Assembly (NCBI GenBank): GCA_030770545.1
Contig: CM061097.1
Location: forward strand, 21,822,501-21,886,500
Direction: 5' to 3'
Source: Macropodus opercularis
Taxonomy: Eukaryota > Chordata > Actinopteri > Anabantiformes > Osphronemidae
DNA length: 64,000 bases
Shown here: one piece after another, positions 10,447-20,554 of the stretch
Layout of the letters: each line of letters opens with the position of its first letter
Numbering within the stretch: the first letter of the stretch is position 1
Notes under the pieces: model-generated
Seen by the model: the letters and a program-made list of their open reading frames with translations, nothing else
What the model was told of the DNA's origin: nothing
Database searches by the model: none
Program-made: the position numbers and the translations under genes

Positions 10447-10880
10447 ACTGACAATATGAAAAACGGTGAGAGAGGAGGAGGAGAAGAAAAAGAAAAGGTG
10501 AGAGAGGAGGAGGAGAAGAAAAAGAAAAGGTGAGAGAGGAGGAGGAGAAGAAAGGGAAAAGGTGAGAGAGGAGGAGGAGAAGAAAGGGAAAAGGTGAGAG
10601 AGGAGGAGGAGAAGAAAGGGAAAAGGTGAGAGAGGAGGAGGAGAAGAAAAAGAAAAGGTGAGAGAGGAGGAGGAGAACAAAGGAAAAAAAGGTGAGAGAG
10701 GAGGAGGAGAACAAAGAGAAAAGGTGAGAGAGGAGGAGGAGAACAAAGGAAAAAAAGATGAGAGGAGGAGGAGAAGAAAAAGAAAAGGTGAGAGAGGAGG
10801 AGGAGAACAAAGAAAAAAAAGGTGAGAGAGGAGGAGGAGAACAAAGAGAAAAGGTGAGAGAGGAGAAGGAAAAAGAAAGA
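10447..10880. repeat. Purine-rich minisatellite with repeated splice-donor motif, copy A
   Basis: About 12 units of 30-35 bp built from gaaaaggtgagagaggagg and aggagaag-type runs, almost purely purine on the plus strand. Nearly every unit contains AAAAG|GTGAGA, a strong match to the vertebrate 5' splice-site consensus. The long minus-strand frames rich in Leu, Ser, Pro and Phe are composition artefacts. The array lies straight after the stop of the coiled-coil ORF. Copy B has a different unit here. Confidence 0.9.
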
Positions 10881-11217
10881 AAAGGGAGGAGGAGGCACAA
10901 AAAGAGTGGAAAGAATAACCAGAGGGGGAGTAGGAGGAGCACAGGAGTAGCCTGACAACCTGGGCCACTCAATGTCAAAGTAAGACACTAATGGTTTGTA
11001 CTGTAAATGTCTGTGGCAGCCACCTGACGACAACGTGACCAGCGTGACGCCGCGACCGTGGTGTGTGTGGCGTTAAGGTCAAGGAGGTCGGCGGGTGTGT
11101 GTCTGTGTGGGAGGAGCGTGTGTGTGTGTGTGTGTTGGTACCAACCAGCTACAGCTGCGCTGTATGAGCGCACACTGAGCGTTGGACGCGAAGCTGCCGT
11201 CAGCAGCCACGACGAAC
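10881..11217. other. Spacer with a (GT)n tract
   Basis: No gene recognised. Near-identity between copies A and B resumes at about 10880. A short (GT)n tract lies at 11118-11135. Confidence 0.6.
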
Positions 11218-12300
11218 CTGGGACTGACGAGCCTCAGGAGACAGGAGTCGGCCACCAATCGTAGGGTCGGCGGTCGGCTCCCGGCTCCTCCGGACTTGAT
11301 GGAAATGTCCACGTTACGGCAGTGCAGCGAGAACAAAAGACTAAAGGGGCTCATGTACCATTTAAAAATGTAAAATAGAAAAGTATCCGTAAGTCGACTG
11401 AGTGACCACCGCTACCGGCCAGGTTTGGAAGGCTGGTTCGCCCACGACGGGTAAGATCCCACCTCAAACCCCGGGACGACCTAAGGCAGGCACAGTCACG
11501 ATAACCTGGGAGGCTGTTTTCTCTGACGCGCCAGGCACATGCCCCCAAAACACGACGACACGGAGACGGTGGTGGGTAGGGCCGCCATCGCCTCTGTGCC
11601 AAGAGGTGTTCAGAGGAACGGGCAGAGTAGCGGGTGCGAGAATCCAACAACAGCCTCTTAGCTGCTAGTGGTGCGTTAACATGGAAGGCTGGTTCGCCCG
11701 TGACGGTTAAGATCCCACCTCAAACCCCGGGACGACCTAAGGCACAGTCACGATTGTTTGAAGTCACTTACGAGCCTCAGGAGACAGGAGTCGTCCACCA
11801 ATCGTAGGGTCGGCGGTTCGACTCCCGGCTCCTCTGGATTTGATTGATGGTTGATGTGTCGTTCAGACGCTGGACTGACTATGAGTCTATGAGTCCACTC
11901 AGTGACCTCCAGGTTTGGAAGGCTGGTTCGCCCATGACGGGTAACATTCGTAAACCGGGAGGCACAGTCACGATAACCTGGGAGGCTGTTTTCTAGGGTG
12001 CATGCCCCCAAAACATGACAAGTCAGGACTAACGAGCCTCAGGAGACAGGAGTCGGCCACCAATCGTAGGGTCGGCGGTTCGATTCCCGGCTCCTCTGGA
12101 CTGAAGGCTGACAGTTGTTCCCAGTGTATGAATGTATCTCAAAGTGCTGCATGAGTCCACTCAGTGACCTCCAGGTTTGGAAGGCTGGTTCGCCCATGAC
12201 GGGTAACATTGTTTAACCCGGAGGCACAGTCACGATAACCTGTGAGGCGGTTGTGTCACACCAGGCACGTGCCCCCCAGCCCAGCCTGCTCCCCCAGCTT
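11218..12300. repeat. Tandem array of about 250-bp units with a tRNA-like box, copy A
   Basis: Two alternating modules recur. One (gcctcaggagacaggagtc, then gtcggcggttcga) begins near 11228, 11773 and 12036; its ggttcgattcccggctc resembles an RNA polymerase III B box, as in fish tRNA-derived SINEs. The other (ggaaggctggttcgccc, then cacagtcacgata) begins near 11429, 11682, 11921 and 12178. Spacing is about 240-260 bp. The SINE-like box was probably captured and amplified locally. No intact tRNA is present. Confidence 0.8.
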
Positions 12301-12454
12301 CCTCCATCAGAGTGACTGTGCTGCTGTGTTTGGTAGTTTGGTGTCATCAGGTGGTCGCCTTGTGCATTTATAGAAGAAACCTTTAACTGGTATAAGGCTG
12401 CTCCTAAATGAATTTATTGAACTCAAGTTAAGCTGTGATGTGTCCAGTCCAGAC

Positions 12455-12790
12455 AGCAACAAGGAGCCGGGTTGGATTCCCGGGTGGCCCAGGTGCTTTT
12501 CTGTGAGGAGTTTGCATGTTCTCCTCGTGTCGGTTTCCTCCCACAGTCCAAAGACATGCAGTCATTTAACTGGAGACTCTAAACTGTGACTGTTTGTTCC
12601 TCTCTGCCTGTATGTGGTTCTGTGATGGACTGGCGACCTGTCCAGGCTAAACCCTGCCGCTCGCCCACATAGAAAGTTAGAAAGGTGCTTTATTCAAGCC
12701 ACAGCACAGCGTCCAGCAGAAACCAGTGACAGCTGGGACAGGCTCCAGCAGCCGCCACCCTTAAAGCGGGTGAGCGGCTGAAGATGAGTG
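12455..12790 (+). mobile_element. SINE-like fish interspersed repeat, copy A
   Basis: Carries the landmarks of a very common fish short repeat: gttggattcccgggtggccc, gagtttgcatgttctcc, cccacagtccaaagacatgc, ggactggcgacctgtccagg and gccgccacccttaaagcggg. Copy A lacks about 14 bp after ctctaaactg that copy B retains (near 62106-62120). It has no coding capacity. The exact family is recalled and not verified. Confidence 0.7.
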
Positions 12791-13194
12791 CCCCCTTCCT
12801 CCCTCCACGCTTACAGCCCCCGCCTCAGCACCCACTTCACTCTCCAGGTGAGTGACCTCTGCTGAGCCGTCCACCCCTTCAGGGAGGCGGCGGCTCATCG
12901 GGACGTTACCTGTGTTGTTCGAGTCACGGGAGTCACGGCGTGAACGTAAAGGTGTCGAGGTTCCTGGGGTGAGTTGTACTGACTGTAGCCTACACGAGTG
13001 GAGGCCAGGGGTGGGTGGACCTCTCTGTTTGGTAGGTCTGTTTGGTCCAGAAGAGTCTGGTTGTTAGTGGAGAGGCTGTAGGTGAAGGTTTCTCAAGCCA
13101 CGTTAGGTCACATGTGCAAAGTTTGTACCGAAATATGGAGAGATGCTAAATGTCAGTCTCCATGATTGTATCATAGCTTAGTAGTGTTAGGTTG
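12791..13194. other. Spacer, no recognised gene
   Basis: GC-rich first half with one 71-codon plus-strand ORF (12852-13067) of no recognised type, then AT-richer sequence. Identical or nearly so in copy B. Confidence 0.5.
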
Positions 13195-13455
13195 TGTTTG
13201 TGTGGATTCGTTATGTTTATGTTAGTAGGTTATGTTTATTTTAGTAGCTTGTTTATATTAGTGGGTTGTTTATATTAGTAGCTTGTTTATATAAAGGGGG
13301 TTGTTTATATTAGTGGGTTGTTTATATTAGTAGCTTGTTTGTTTTAGTGGCTTGTTTATATTAGTGGGTTGTTTATGTTAGTAGCTTGTTTGTGTTAGTG
13401 TGTTGTTTATATTAGTAGCTTGTTTGTTGTAGTGGGTTGTTTATATTAGCAGGTT
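13195..13455. repeat. 18-bp-type minisatellite, copy A
   Basis: Tandem units of 17-18 bp of the form ttgtttatattagtgggt or ttgtttatattagtagct, with variants gttttag and gtgttag, about 14 units. Copy B (62728-62987) has the same variant order but for a 1-base loss, so unlike the other arrays this one has not been rehomogenised since duplication. Confidence 0.9.
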
Positions 13456-14468
13456 GTGTTTGTTGGTTACCAAACAGAGACGTCAAAGACTAAATTCCAA
13501 ATTCATATCTACATTTCACTATACCTACGTATTTATTTATTTACCTTGCAATTTCCAAATTAACTTTTATTTTCCGTCATTCACACCTGGATCTGATACA
13601 CAACGTAGAAGACGACACCTTTGTCTGAACCCACACGCTTCAACTACAGTATAGCAGTAATACACCCACTAGACTGAAGTGAATAGAATATGAACACGTG
13701 CACTAATACAGTAACTGCATTCAGCCTGTGGCTTCACCAAACGTTAGCTGTGTTTGCTTGTGATGCTTTTCCAGGTTTGACCGTAACCTCTAGCAGTTGC
13801 TCCCTTTATGTGTTAATTGTTTGAAGGTCTAACAAACCTGTCAGTCACATGTTGCAGCACATTTACTCACACAAAACACGGGTGGGTTCTGACAGAACGT
13901 GCTCTCTGCTAAGTTCTGCATCAGACTCAGATGTAAATATCTGGAAGTATGATTAAAAGCAGAATCGTGACCTGGTAGCTGTGAATGGGCTCCATTGGTT
14001 AATGAGGTAATGAACTGAGTTGGATGAAGGATTTTGCTTCGCTGGTTCGTGGGCCTGCCACCTGCAGTGCAGTCCTTACACTCTGCCTGGGCTACAGAAC
14101 ACCTGTTCACACCGGACTCAACATCAAACGTCACCACGAGGCACCTGAAAACCTCAGACGGAGGTCAGGGTTCGGCCTTTGGGTTGCGTCGCTGGGCGCA
14201 GCCACGCTCGTATGGGCACCACAGTGAAAAGGGGGTCTGGGCCGTCAGGTTAGCGCCACCCGGTGGTCGCTGGGAGCCGCCTCCGGGAGAGGCCATGGAG
14301 GAGGACTGTTGGTCGGCCTCGACAAAACAGACGCCGGGACGGAGACGCTCACGGGTGGAGTCACTGAATTACATTGTTTGGTTAAATACTGATCAGTAGT
14401 TTGACTTCTCATCCACACGAGTCAAACAATAACTTCACTTTATGACAAGCCATGATTTCATTTGACAA
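13456..14468. other. Spacer to the right edge of the duplicated part
   Basis: No recognised gene. ORFs of up to 121 codons (14034-14399 on plus) exist in both copies but lack recognisable motifs or a consistent frame with their neighbours. This is the last stretch of A with a counterpart in the window. Confidence 0.5.
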
Positions 14469-15029
14469 AAACATTTGCCGTTGCTCCAAAGTGTAAAGCT
14501 TAGTTGGGAGCAAGTCGTTTTCAATTTCTCACTATGATTAAGACGTAGTGTCTTTACTCCAATCACTGTGTGCATCTCCATAATTCAAAACACAGTGTTT
14601 GCCGTCTATGATTATTACCCACAGTGCTTAGCAAACGCTGCCCCTCACGTCGCTGCACAAATACCAGTTGTAATGAACTGACTTAGTTCCTGTTTGTATT
14701 CAGAGTCATTTCATCCAGGAACAGCACAGTAAGAACATTTCACTCACACTAATGTAGAAACACACATCAAGTGCATTGCACAGCAGTAGCATCTCTTTCA
14801 GTGCTTCACCTCCGAGTCCCTCGTTTCTGGGAGAGTCTGCGTCAGGGTTGAGGCGGAGGAGAGTTCGGCCAATAGTCCAACCTCAGATTCAGGAGGAACG
14901 ATTCGCTCTCTGCTGGGTTTGCCGCTGGTGTGAGAATCGCTCCTCCGGGTCTGAGGCCATCGTCCCGACCGGAAACGGCGGCTAGTTGTTGTTAGAGGAC
15001 GGTTCCTGCTCCGAGTGGAGGAGCGAAGC
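14469..15029. other. Spacer, no recognised gene
   Basis: Continues past the point where copy B leaves the window, so whether it is duplicated is unknown. No protein or repeat recognised with confidence. Confidence 0.5.
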
Positions 15030-15420
15030 ATCTTTTGGTCTCGTTCACCAGCGAGAGAACGAGCGCTAGACCGACGGACGGTGAAGGAGGAGCCGAGCCA
15101 AAGGGCAAAGCTCTCGGTTCACCCGTCGAGCTACGTTCCTTCTCTCTAAGGTCGTGACCTTTGATTCACGACCAAAAGAACAGGCCGCCGCTCCTCCACG
15201 TGGAGGGGAGCCTTGGGGTTAGGCTAGGGTTGGGGTTTGCTGACGGCTCGGCATCAGGTCTGGATGCCTCCTGGATCCCTTCCAGGTCAGGGATTCCAGG
15301 AAAGACCCGCGGGGAGGCCCTGCGATCCCCCCGGTGATCTGGGGGTGGCCAGCGAGTGGGACTGGGGTCAGGGCCACGGTGACCAATTGGAAAACTCGAA
15401 CAACACAAGCGACGTCCAGG
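15030..15420 (+). mobile_element. RTE/Rex3-like LINE C-terminal fragment, degraded
   Basis: Decayed version of a widespread fish LINE end. Successive landmarks are a ctctcggttcacccgtcgagctacgttcc-type block, cgtgacctttgattcacgac, ctcctccacgtgga, ggtctggatgcctcctgga and gatccccccggtgatctgg. Frames are broken throughout. The clade assignment is from memory of fish repeats. Confidence 0.55.
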
Positions 15421-15489
15421 TGGGCCTCCGCCTCCCTGAGGGGGCCAACGGCTCCGCAGAGGTCAGGGGTGGGGGGCGAGGTGGGGGCG

Positions 15490-17038
15490 TGCGCTCCTCC
15501 TCCTCCTCCTCCTGGTCCTCCTCCTCCTCTCTTCCTCCCTCACACTGAGCTCCTCGCCTCCCTCTCTCCCTCCCTCACATTGAGAGAGAGAGGGAGGTGG
15601 AGGAGGAGCGACCTTCTCCTCCTCTCTCTCTACCTCCCTCACATTAAGCTCTCCACCTCCCTTTCTCCCTCCCTCACATTGAGAGAGAGAGGGAGGTGGA
15701 GCAGGAGCGACCCTGTTCTCCTCCCCCTCCCTCACATCGAGCTCTCCGCCTCCCTCTCTCCCTCCATCACAATGAGAGAGAGAGGGAGGTGGAGGAGGAG
15801 CAACCTCCGCCTCCCTCTCTCCCTCCCTCACATTGAGAGAGAGAGGGAGGTGGAGCAGGAGCAACCCTGTTCTCCTCCCCCTCCCTCACATCGATCTCTC
15901 CGCCTCCCTCTCTCCCTCCCTCACATTGAGAGAGAGAGGGAGGTGGAGGAGGAGCAACCTTCTCCTCCTCTCTCTCCCTCCCTCACATCGCGCTCTCCGC
16001 CTCCCTCTCTCTCTCCCTCACATTGAGAGAGAGAGGGAGGTGGAGCAGGAGCAACCTTCTCCTCCTCTCTCTCCCCCTCCCTCACATCGCGCTCTCCGCC
16101 TCCCTCTCTCCCTCCCTCACATTGAGAGAGAGAGGGAGGTGGAGCAGGAGCAACCCTGTTCTCCTTCTCTCTCTCCCCCTCCCTCACATCGAGCTCTCCG
16201 CCTCCCTCTCTCCCTCCCTCACATTGAGAGAGAGAGGGAGGTGGAGCAGGAGCAACCCTGTTCTCCTCCCCCTCCCTCACATCGAGCTCTCCGCCTCCCT
16301 CTCTCCCTCCCTCACATTTAGAGAGAGAGGGAGGTGGAGGAGGAGCAACCCTGTTCTCCTCCCCCTCCCTCACATCGATCTCTCCGCCTCCCTCTCTCCC
16401 TCCATCACAATGAGAGAGAGAGGGAGGTGGAGGAGGAGCAACCTTCTCCTCCTCTCTCTCCCCCTCCCTCACATCGCGCTCTCCGCCTCCCTCTCTCCCT
16501 CCCTCACATTGAGAGAGAGAGGGAGGTGGAGCAGGAGCAACCCTGTTCTCCTCCCCCTCCCTCACATCGATCTCTCCGCCTCCCTCTCTCCCTCCATCAC
16601 AATGAGAGAGAGAGGGAGGTGGAGGAGGAGCAACCTTCTCCTCCTCTCTCTCCCCCTCCCTCACATCGCGCTCTCCGCCTCCCTCTCTCCCTCCCTCACA
16701 TTGAGAGAGAGAGGGAGGTGGAGCAGGAGCAACCCTGTTCTCCTTCTCTCTCTCCCCCTCCCTCACATCGAGCTCTCCGCCTCCCTCTCTCCCTCCCTCA
16801 CATTGAGAGAGAGAGGGAGGTGGAGCAGGAGCAACCCTGTTCTCCTCCCCCTCCCTCACATCGAGCTCTCCGCCTCCCTCTCTCCCTCCCTTACATTGAG
16901 AGAGAGAGGGAGGTGGAGGAGGAGCAACCCTGTTCTCCTCCCCCTCCCTCACATCGAGCTCTCCGCCTCCCTCTCTCCCTCCCTCACATTGAGAGAGAGA
17001 GGGAGGTGGAGGAGGAGCAACCCCCCTTCTCCTCCCTC
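15490..17038. repeat. Hairpin-unit minisatellite array (about 16 units of 60-103 bp)
   Basis: About 16 tandem units, mostly 91-103 bp and one near 61 bp. Each has a pyrimidine half and a purine half that are inverted repeats of each other: ctccgcctccctctctc pairs with gagagagggaggtggag over 17 bp with one G-T wobble, around a loop containing cctccctcacattga. Every unit can therefore fold into a stable hairpin, and purine and pyrimidine strands alternate. Frames of up to about 340 codons are open on both strands because of the biased composition. I do not regard them as genes. Confidence 0.97.
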
Positions 17039-17704
17039 ATTGTAAATATTTGTAAATAACCCCCCCACACCCGAAGTCAAGCTCCCTCCCTTCTCTCTCC
17101 CCTCAATACAAGGCCTCCCCCCCACATCGAGCTCCCTACCTCCTTACACCCCCCTCCTGTACATAGTTTTAATAAAGTTCAGAGCATGACTGGCTTGTTT
17201 CCGTGGCTTCTTTCTTGTGCTGCAGCTTCAGCTCAGGCTCCAGGTGAAACTGAGCAGAGCTTCTAGCAGAGCTGCTCTATGTTGGACTCTGCTCGTCTGC
17301 AGAGCTTCGAGTCAGACGCCTCCTGGTTGAGTCAGAGACGTCTCCTCACAGCACACGGACTCTAACCCTGGGATGATCTCTCACTGTGTTTGTATTAACT
17401 TGGACGGATGAGCCTAAAGAAACGAATCTAAGGGTCGCGTGGTTACAGTGGCCGACGATGGCTAATAACCATTTGTGCCCCGACTCCATCTTAACGTGAC
17501 GAGACTGGTGTAATGACATGTTGGCGACAAACGGGAAAAATGAGAAAACAAATGAGAGCAAAGACTTTTACTGATCTCAGTGCAAATGGTTTCAACACAA
17601 GACTAAAATACAAGGAAGCTTCAGAGCCAAGAAATATGGTTTGACAGGAATCTGATTCCTGCTCCAAACTGGACTCCATCACACATCCTGTAAACACAAG
17701 GAGA
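17039..17704. repeat. Array border and 200-bp module, first copy
   Basis: After the array comes a C-rich border, then at 17155-17345 a module with a polyadenylation-like ttttaataaag, gactggcttgtttccgtggcttcttt, ttggactctgctcgtctg and gtcagacgcctcctgg. A related module is at 18412-18613. The rest (17346-17704) shows no recognised gene. Confidence 0.6.
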
Positions 17705-18260
17705 AATGGTTGGGGTTAACCACAGGACACAGAGCAGACTGTGCTGGACTACAGGAGAAAGCTCCCCCACGACCATCAACGGTTCTGCAGTGGAGCAGGT
17801 GAGCAGCACCAAGTTCCTGGGTGTGGACCTCTTCTGGAGCAACAACCCTGCATCACTGGCCAGGAAGGGAAACAGAGTCTCTACTTCCTCCGCAGAGCCC
17901 CCCCTCCATCATGCTGCCCTTCTACAGAGGTGCTGTGGAGAGCATCCCGACCAGCAGCATCACTGTGTGCTACGGAGCCTGCAGCGCCACCTGCAGGAAG
18001 ACACTTCACTCCCTCTCCCCTCCCTCCAAAAGCTCTATGGCTCACGCCTGACTCAGGGACAGTTTCCTCCAGCAGGCTGTGAGGAGGCTGAATTCCCTTC
18101 CTGCTCTGCCCTGTCAACACAAGGTCCCGCCTCTCACTGACTAACACACTGACAACTCCCATCTCCACTCACGCACACATCTACGCCAGTCACCTCATCC
18201 CCTGCACTGATTCACTTTACGCCAGCATAAAGCTTCTGTACGTTCCGTAATCGTTATTTT
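17705..18260 (+). mobile_element. LINE RT C-terminal fragment, degraded
   Basis: Frameshifted remains of the region after the RT catalytic site: a VSSTKFLGVDL-type block at about 17800, LYFLRRA at about 17880, a block over 17905-17990 and a 3' UTR to about 18260. The organisation is the same as the Rex1-like LINE of copies A and B, but it is a different and older subfamily. It lies between the two 200-bp modules. Confidence 0.7.
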
Positions 18261-18411
18261 TCATACCCCTGAACATTTCCACACTTAGTAACATAGTCCT
18301 TGTATATTTTGTGTATAGTTCCGTAGTATAAACGCACAATGTATGTAACGGGTTTGAGAGACACAAATGTCAATTCTCCGTGTGTCACACACATAAAGCA
18401 GCATTGACAAA

Positions 18412-18613
18412 TACAGCTGACGTTGACGTTTTACAGCCGTGTTCATAGTGTAAAGAGTTAATAAACGTCGGGAGCGTGGCTGGTTTGTTTCCGTGTCTTC
18501 TTTCTCTTGTTCCAGGTGAAACACTAAGCAGCTGCTTTATGTTGGACTCTACTCGTCTCTGCTGAGCTTAAAGTCAGACGCCTCTTGGTTTAGTCAGAAA
18601 TCTCACTAACGCG
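18412..18613. repeat. 200-bp module, second copy
   Basis: Diverged repeat of 17155-17345 in the same orientation, sharing gttaataaacg, gctggtttgtttccgtgtcttcttt, tgttggactctactcgtctc and gtcagacgcctcttgg. The pair could be LTR-like ends or a local duplication. No primer binding site or coding region between them supports an LTR element. Confidence 0.6.
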
Positions 18614-18628
18614 TCTCTTCACATAAAC

Positions 18629-19230
18629 CGAAGTCATTTCAACGCTGCAGAAACACACACAACAGCGCAAATGAAGAAAAGCTGAACCTTTAGGTCAAAG
18701 CATCAAAACAAAGTGAAGAGTTGCCTGAATCAACTGAAACACACCTGGAAACTATGCGGCTCTGAAAAATCTACGGTTGTGTCCAGTCAGTCAACGATAG
18801 AAACCTGAAGCTGAGTGTTAGAAAACGAGGGAAAACACTGAATGGTAGTTATTTCTGAACTGATGCAAACAGAGTCACTACACAGGCCCTGAATAAAATA
18901 CTAGCAACCACAGACATCGGCCAAACTAAGGAGTCGATGCAGAACCAGCGTCTGCTTGAACATCCTACCCATGCGCTGCTACTGGCTCTGCTTCTAAGTT
19001 AGAGGAACAATCCTTTTACCGGATGCAAGTCTGCTTGTGGCCTGTGGTTCAACATCAACACACGTCTGTGTTTCTGGATTTGTTTCTATTATTGGAAATT
19101 ATATCCAAAAAAAAAAGCAGCGATATGACAAAGTCTCCCTCAGCAAACTGTTGGACCGACTCACGTTTGTTAATGTGTTCAGGAATCCCCAGGTTTACTG
19201 GGGAACTTACAGATGTACAGTCATTGACAG
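18629..19230. repeat. Third paralogue of the copy A/B block, without the LINE
   Basis: Diverged copy of 2375-2920 plus 5368-5413. It runs from gtcatttcaacgctgcag through aaactaaggagtcgatgc to taatgtgttc at 19180, then straight into aggaat and aacttacagatg. In copies A and B that junction is interrupted by the Rex1-like LINE. This is therefore a natural empty site for that insertion. Confidence 0.9.
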
Positions 19231-20027
19231 AAGTTGCTCTCGGTTGCTCTGCGTTCTTTTAAAGGATTTTGGTTCAGCAGTCCTAGAACAAACTAGCTAC
19301 AGAAAAACAACAGGTCGCATCTCTTCAAGGAAGAACGTGAAGCTTGTGGATGTGCCAGGACACTGTCAAAGGGCTGAAGCTCGTCAAACGGCCAACACCT
19401 TGTATTTGACCCATAATAAAGCAGGAACACTGTCAGAAAGTTAATCAGGAGCTAAGAGGAATGTGATGCTACTCACTGGCAGGAACCAGAGCCACCAGTG
19501 CTCCGATGACGCGTGACCACCTCGCTGAACACAAAGCAGGTTATTTACAGTCTCACCCTACAGCCTGAGCAGCGACGGATTCTTCGCTGGCTAGCGTCCT
19601 TTCACAATAAAACAGCTGGCGCAGTCGTCGACAGTCACGGACCGAGTCCTGACGTCGAGGGAGCACAAAGAGGAGACCTGGGTGGGAGGTCAACCGCAAG
19701 ACGAGGATCCCGACTCCCACCCAGACCGAAGTCTGGGGGCAACCGGTCAGAACCTGAAGCCTAGACTTCTTCCTCCTCTAGCCGCTGCCTCTTACCTGCT
19801 GCACTTACCCGATCCAGACACTCAGCGACTGAACGCTGGAGACACACGGCTCTGAGTCTGACGAAAGCTGTAGATGAGGACAGAGAGAAACACGAGAGAC
19901 CAGCTCAGTCACACGTGGACGTGGTGGAGCGAGGAAACAGATGGAAAACCAGATGTGCTTGACTTTGCCCTCTCAGTCTGGGTGTTGTGAGTCACCGTAG
20001 GGAAAGAGACGTTACGGTGAGGGAAGC
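19231..20027. other. Spacer, no recognised gene
   Basis: Only short ORFs. 19510-19780 is GC-rich with a plus-strand frame of 83 codons of unknown nature. No repeat recognised with confidence. Confidence 0.45.
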
Positions 20028-20150
20028 TGGTCTGGAGGCTGCTCACCTGGGAGCTGCTGTGATGTTTGGCAGCACGGGGAGAGCTCTGGGTGTTTCCAGA
20101 CAGCAGGGCTAGTGACGGGGTTTGAGCTGGGGGAGGGTCCGATACAGCAG
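20028..20150. repeat. 120-bp repeat shared with 43285-43395
   Basis: Shares gctggtctggaggctgct, gatgtttggcagcacggg, gagctctgggtgtttccag and gggtttgagctgggggag with 43285-43395, in the same orientation, with a small insertion here. Its nature is unknown. It may be an unrecognised interspersed repeat or a locally duplicated piece. Confidence 0.75.
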
Positions 20151-20164
20151 GTGGCGCTAAACAC

Positions 20165-20262
20165 CGCAGCAGAAGCAGCAAAGGAGGAAGAAGAAGAAGC
20201 AGCAGCAAAGGAGGACGACGAAGAAGAAGAAGAAGGAAGCAGAAGCAGCAGCAGCACTGGCG
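20165..20262. repeat. GAA/GCA-type microsatellite
   Basis: Interrupted run of gaa, gca and gac triplets, followed by ggcgcgcatggcg. The minus strand would read as poly-Leu or poly-Ser. These are composition artefacts, not genes. Confidence 0.85.
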
Positions 20263-20346
20263 CGCATGGCGTCTGCGCTCTGAGAAGGCAACAGGTAGAT
20301 TTTTATTAAACAGCTGGAGACATGACAAGTGGCGGATTTTGTAGCC

Positions 20347-20376
20347 GAGCTTTTTTTGTTTTGTTTTGTTTTGTTT
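20347..20376. repeat. (TTTTG)n microsatellite
   Basis: Run of ttttg pentamers. A short gctaa repeat follows at 20432-20456. Confidence 0.9.
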
Positions 20377-20554
20377 TATCGCTTTCCAGGTGACTTTAGG
20401 TCGTCCAGAGTTAAGGCTCTGTTAGCCAATCTACGCTAAGCTAAGCTAAGCTAAGCTACCTAATATTACGATGAAGACATTTGCTGTGCTCCGTACATGT
20501 AGAACGTTTCTTCTGTCCTTACCTCGTGTTATGTGACAGCGCTAGGAAGAAAGG

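Larger units (their letters stand above)
1..14468. repeat. Segmental duplication, copy A
   Basis: This segment recurs in the same orientation at 48347-64000. Bases 2 onward match 48348 onward, and base 14468 matches base 64000. Most blocks differ by only a few bases per several hundred. Copy A alone keeps 848-1620 and 6604-8247. It lacks the L2 insertion found in copy B and has lost 33 bp near the start of its Rex1-like LINE. The window cuts the duplication at its right edge and perhaps at its left edge, so the true unit could be a 48-kb tandem duplication. Seen directly in the sequence; no percent identity was computed. Confidence 0.97.

Noticed and set aside
10363..11033. Three minus-strand frames of about 190-200 codons rich in Leu, Ser, Pro and Phe
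   Set aside because: Complement of the purine array; all three frames are open together and the sequence is repetitive. The same holds at 59443-60687 in copy B.
11800..11835. Possible tRNA gene from the ggttcgactcccggct box
   Set aside because: No acceptor stem, anticodon arm or A box at the right distance; the box is part of a SINE-derived tandem unit.
15463..17059. Open frames of up to about 340 codons on both strands in the hairpin array
   Set aside because: They follow from Ser/Pro/Leu/Arg/Glu-only codon composition of a tandem purine/pyrimidine repeat, occur on both strands at once and switch frame where unit lengths change.
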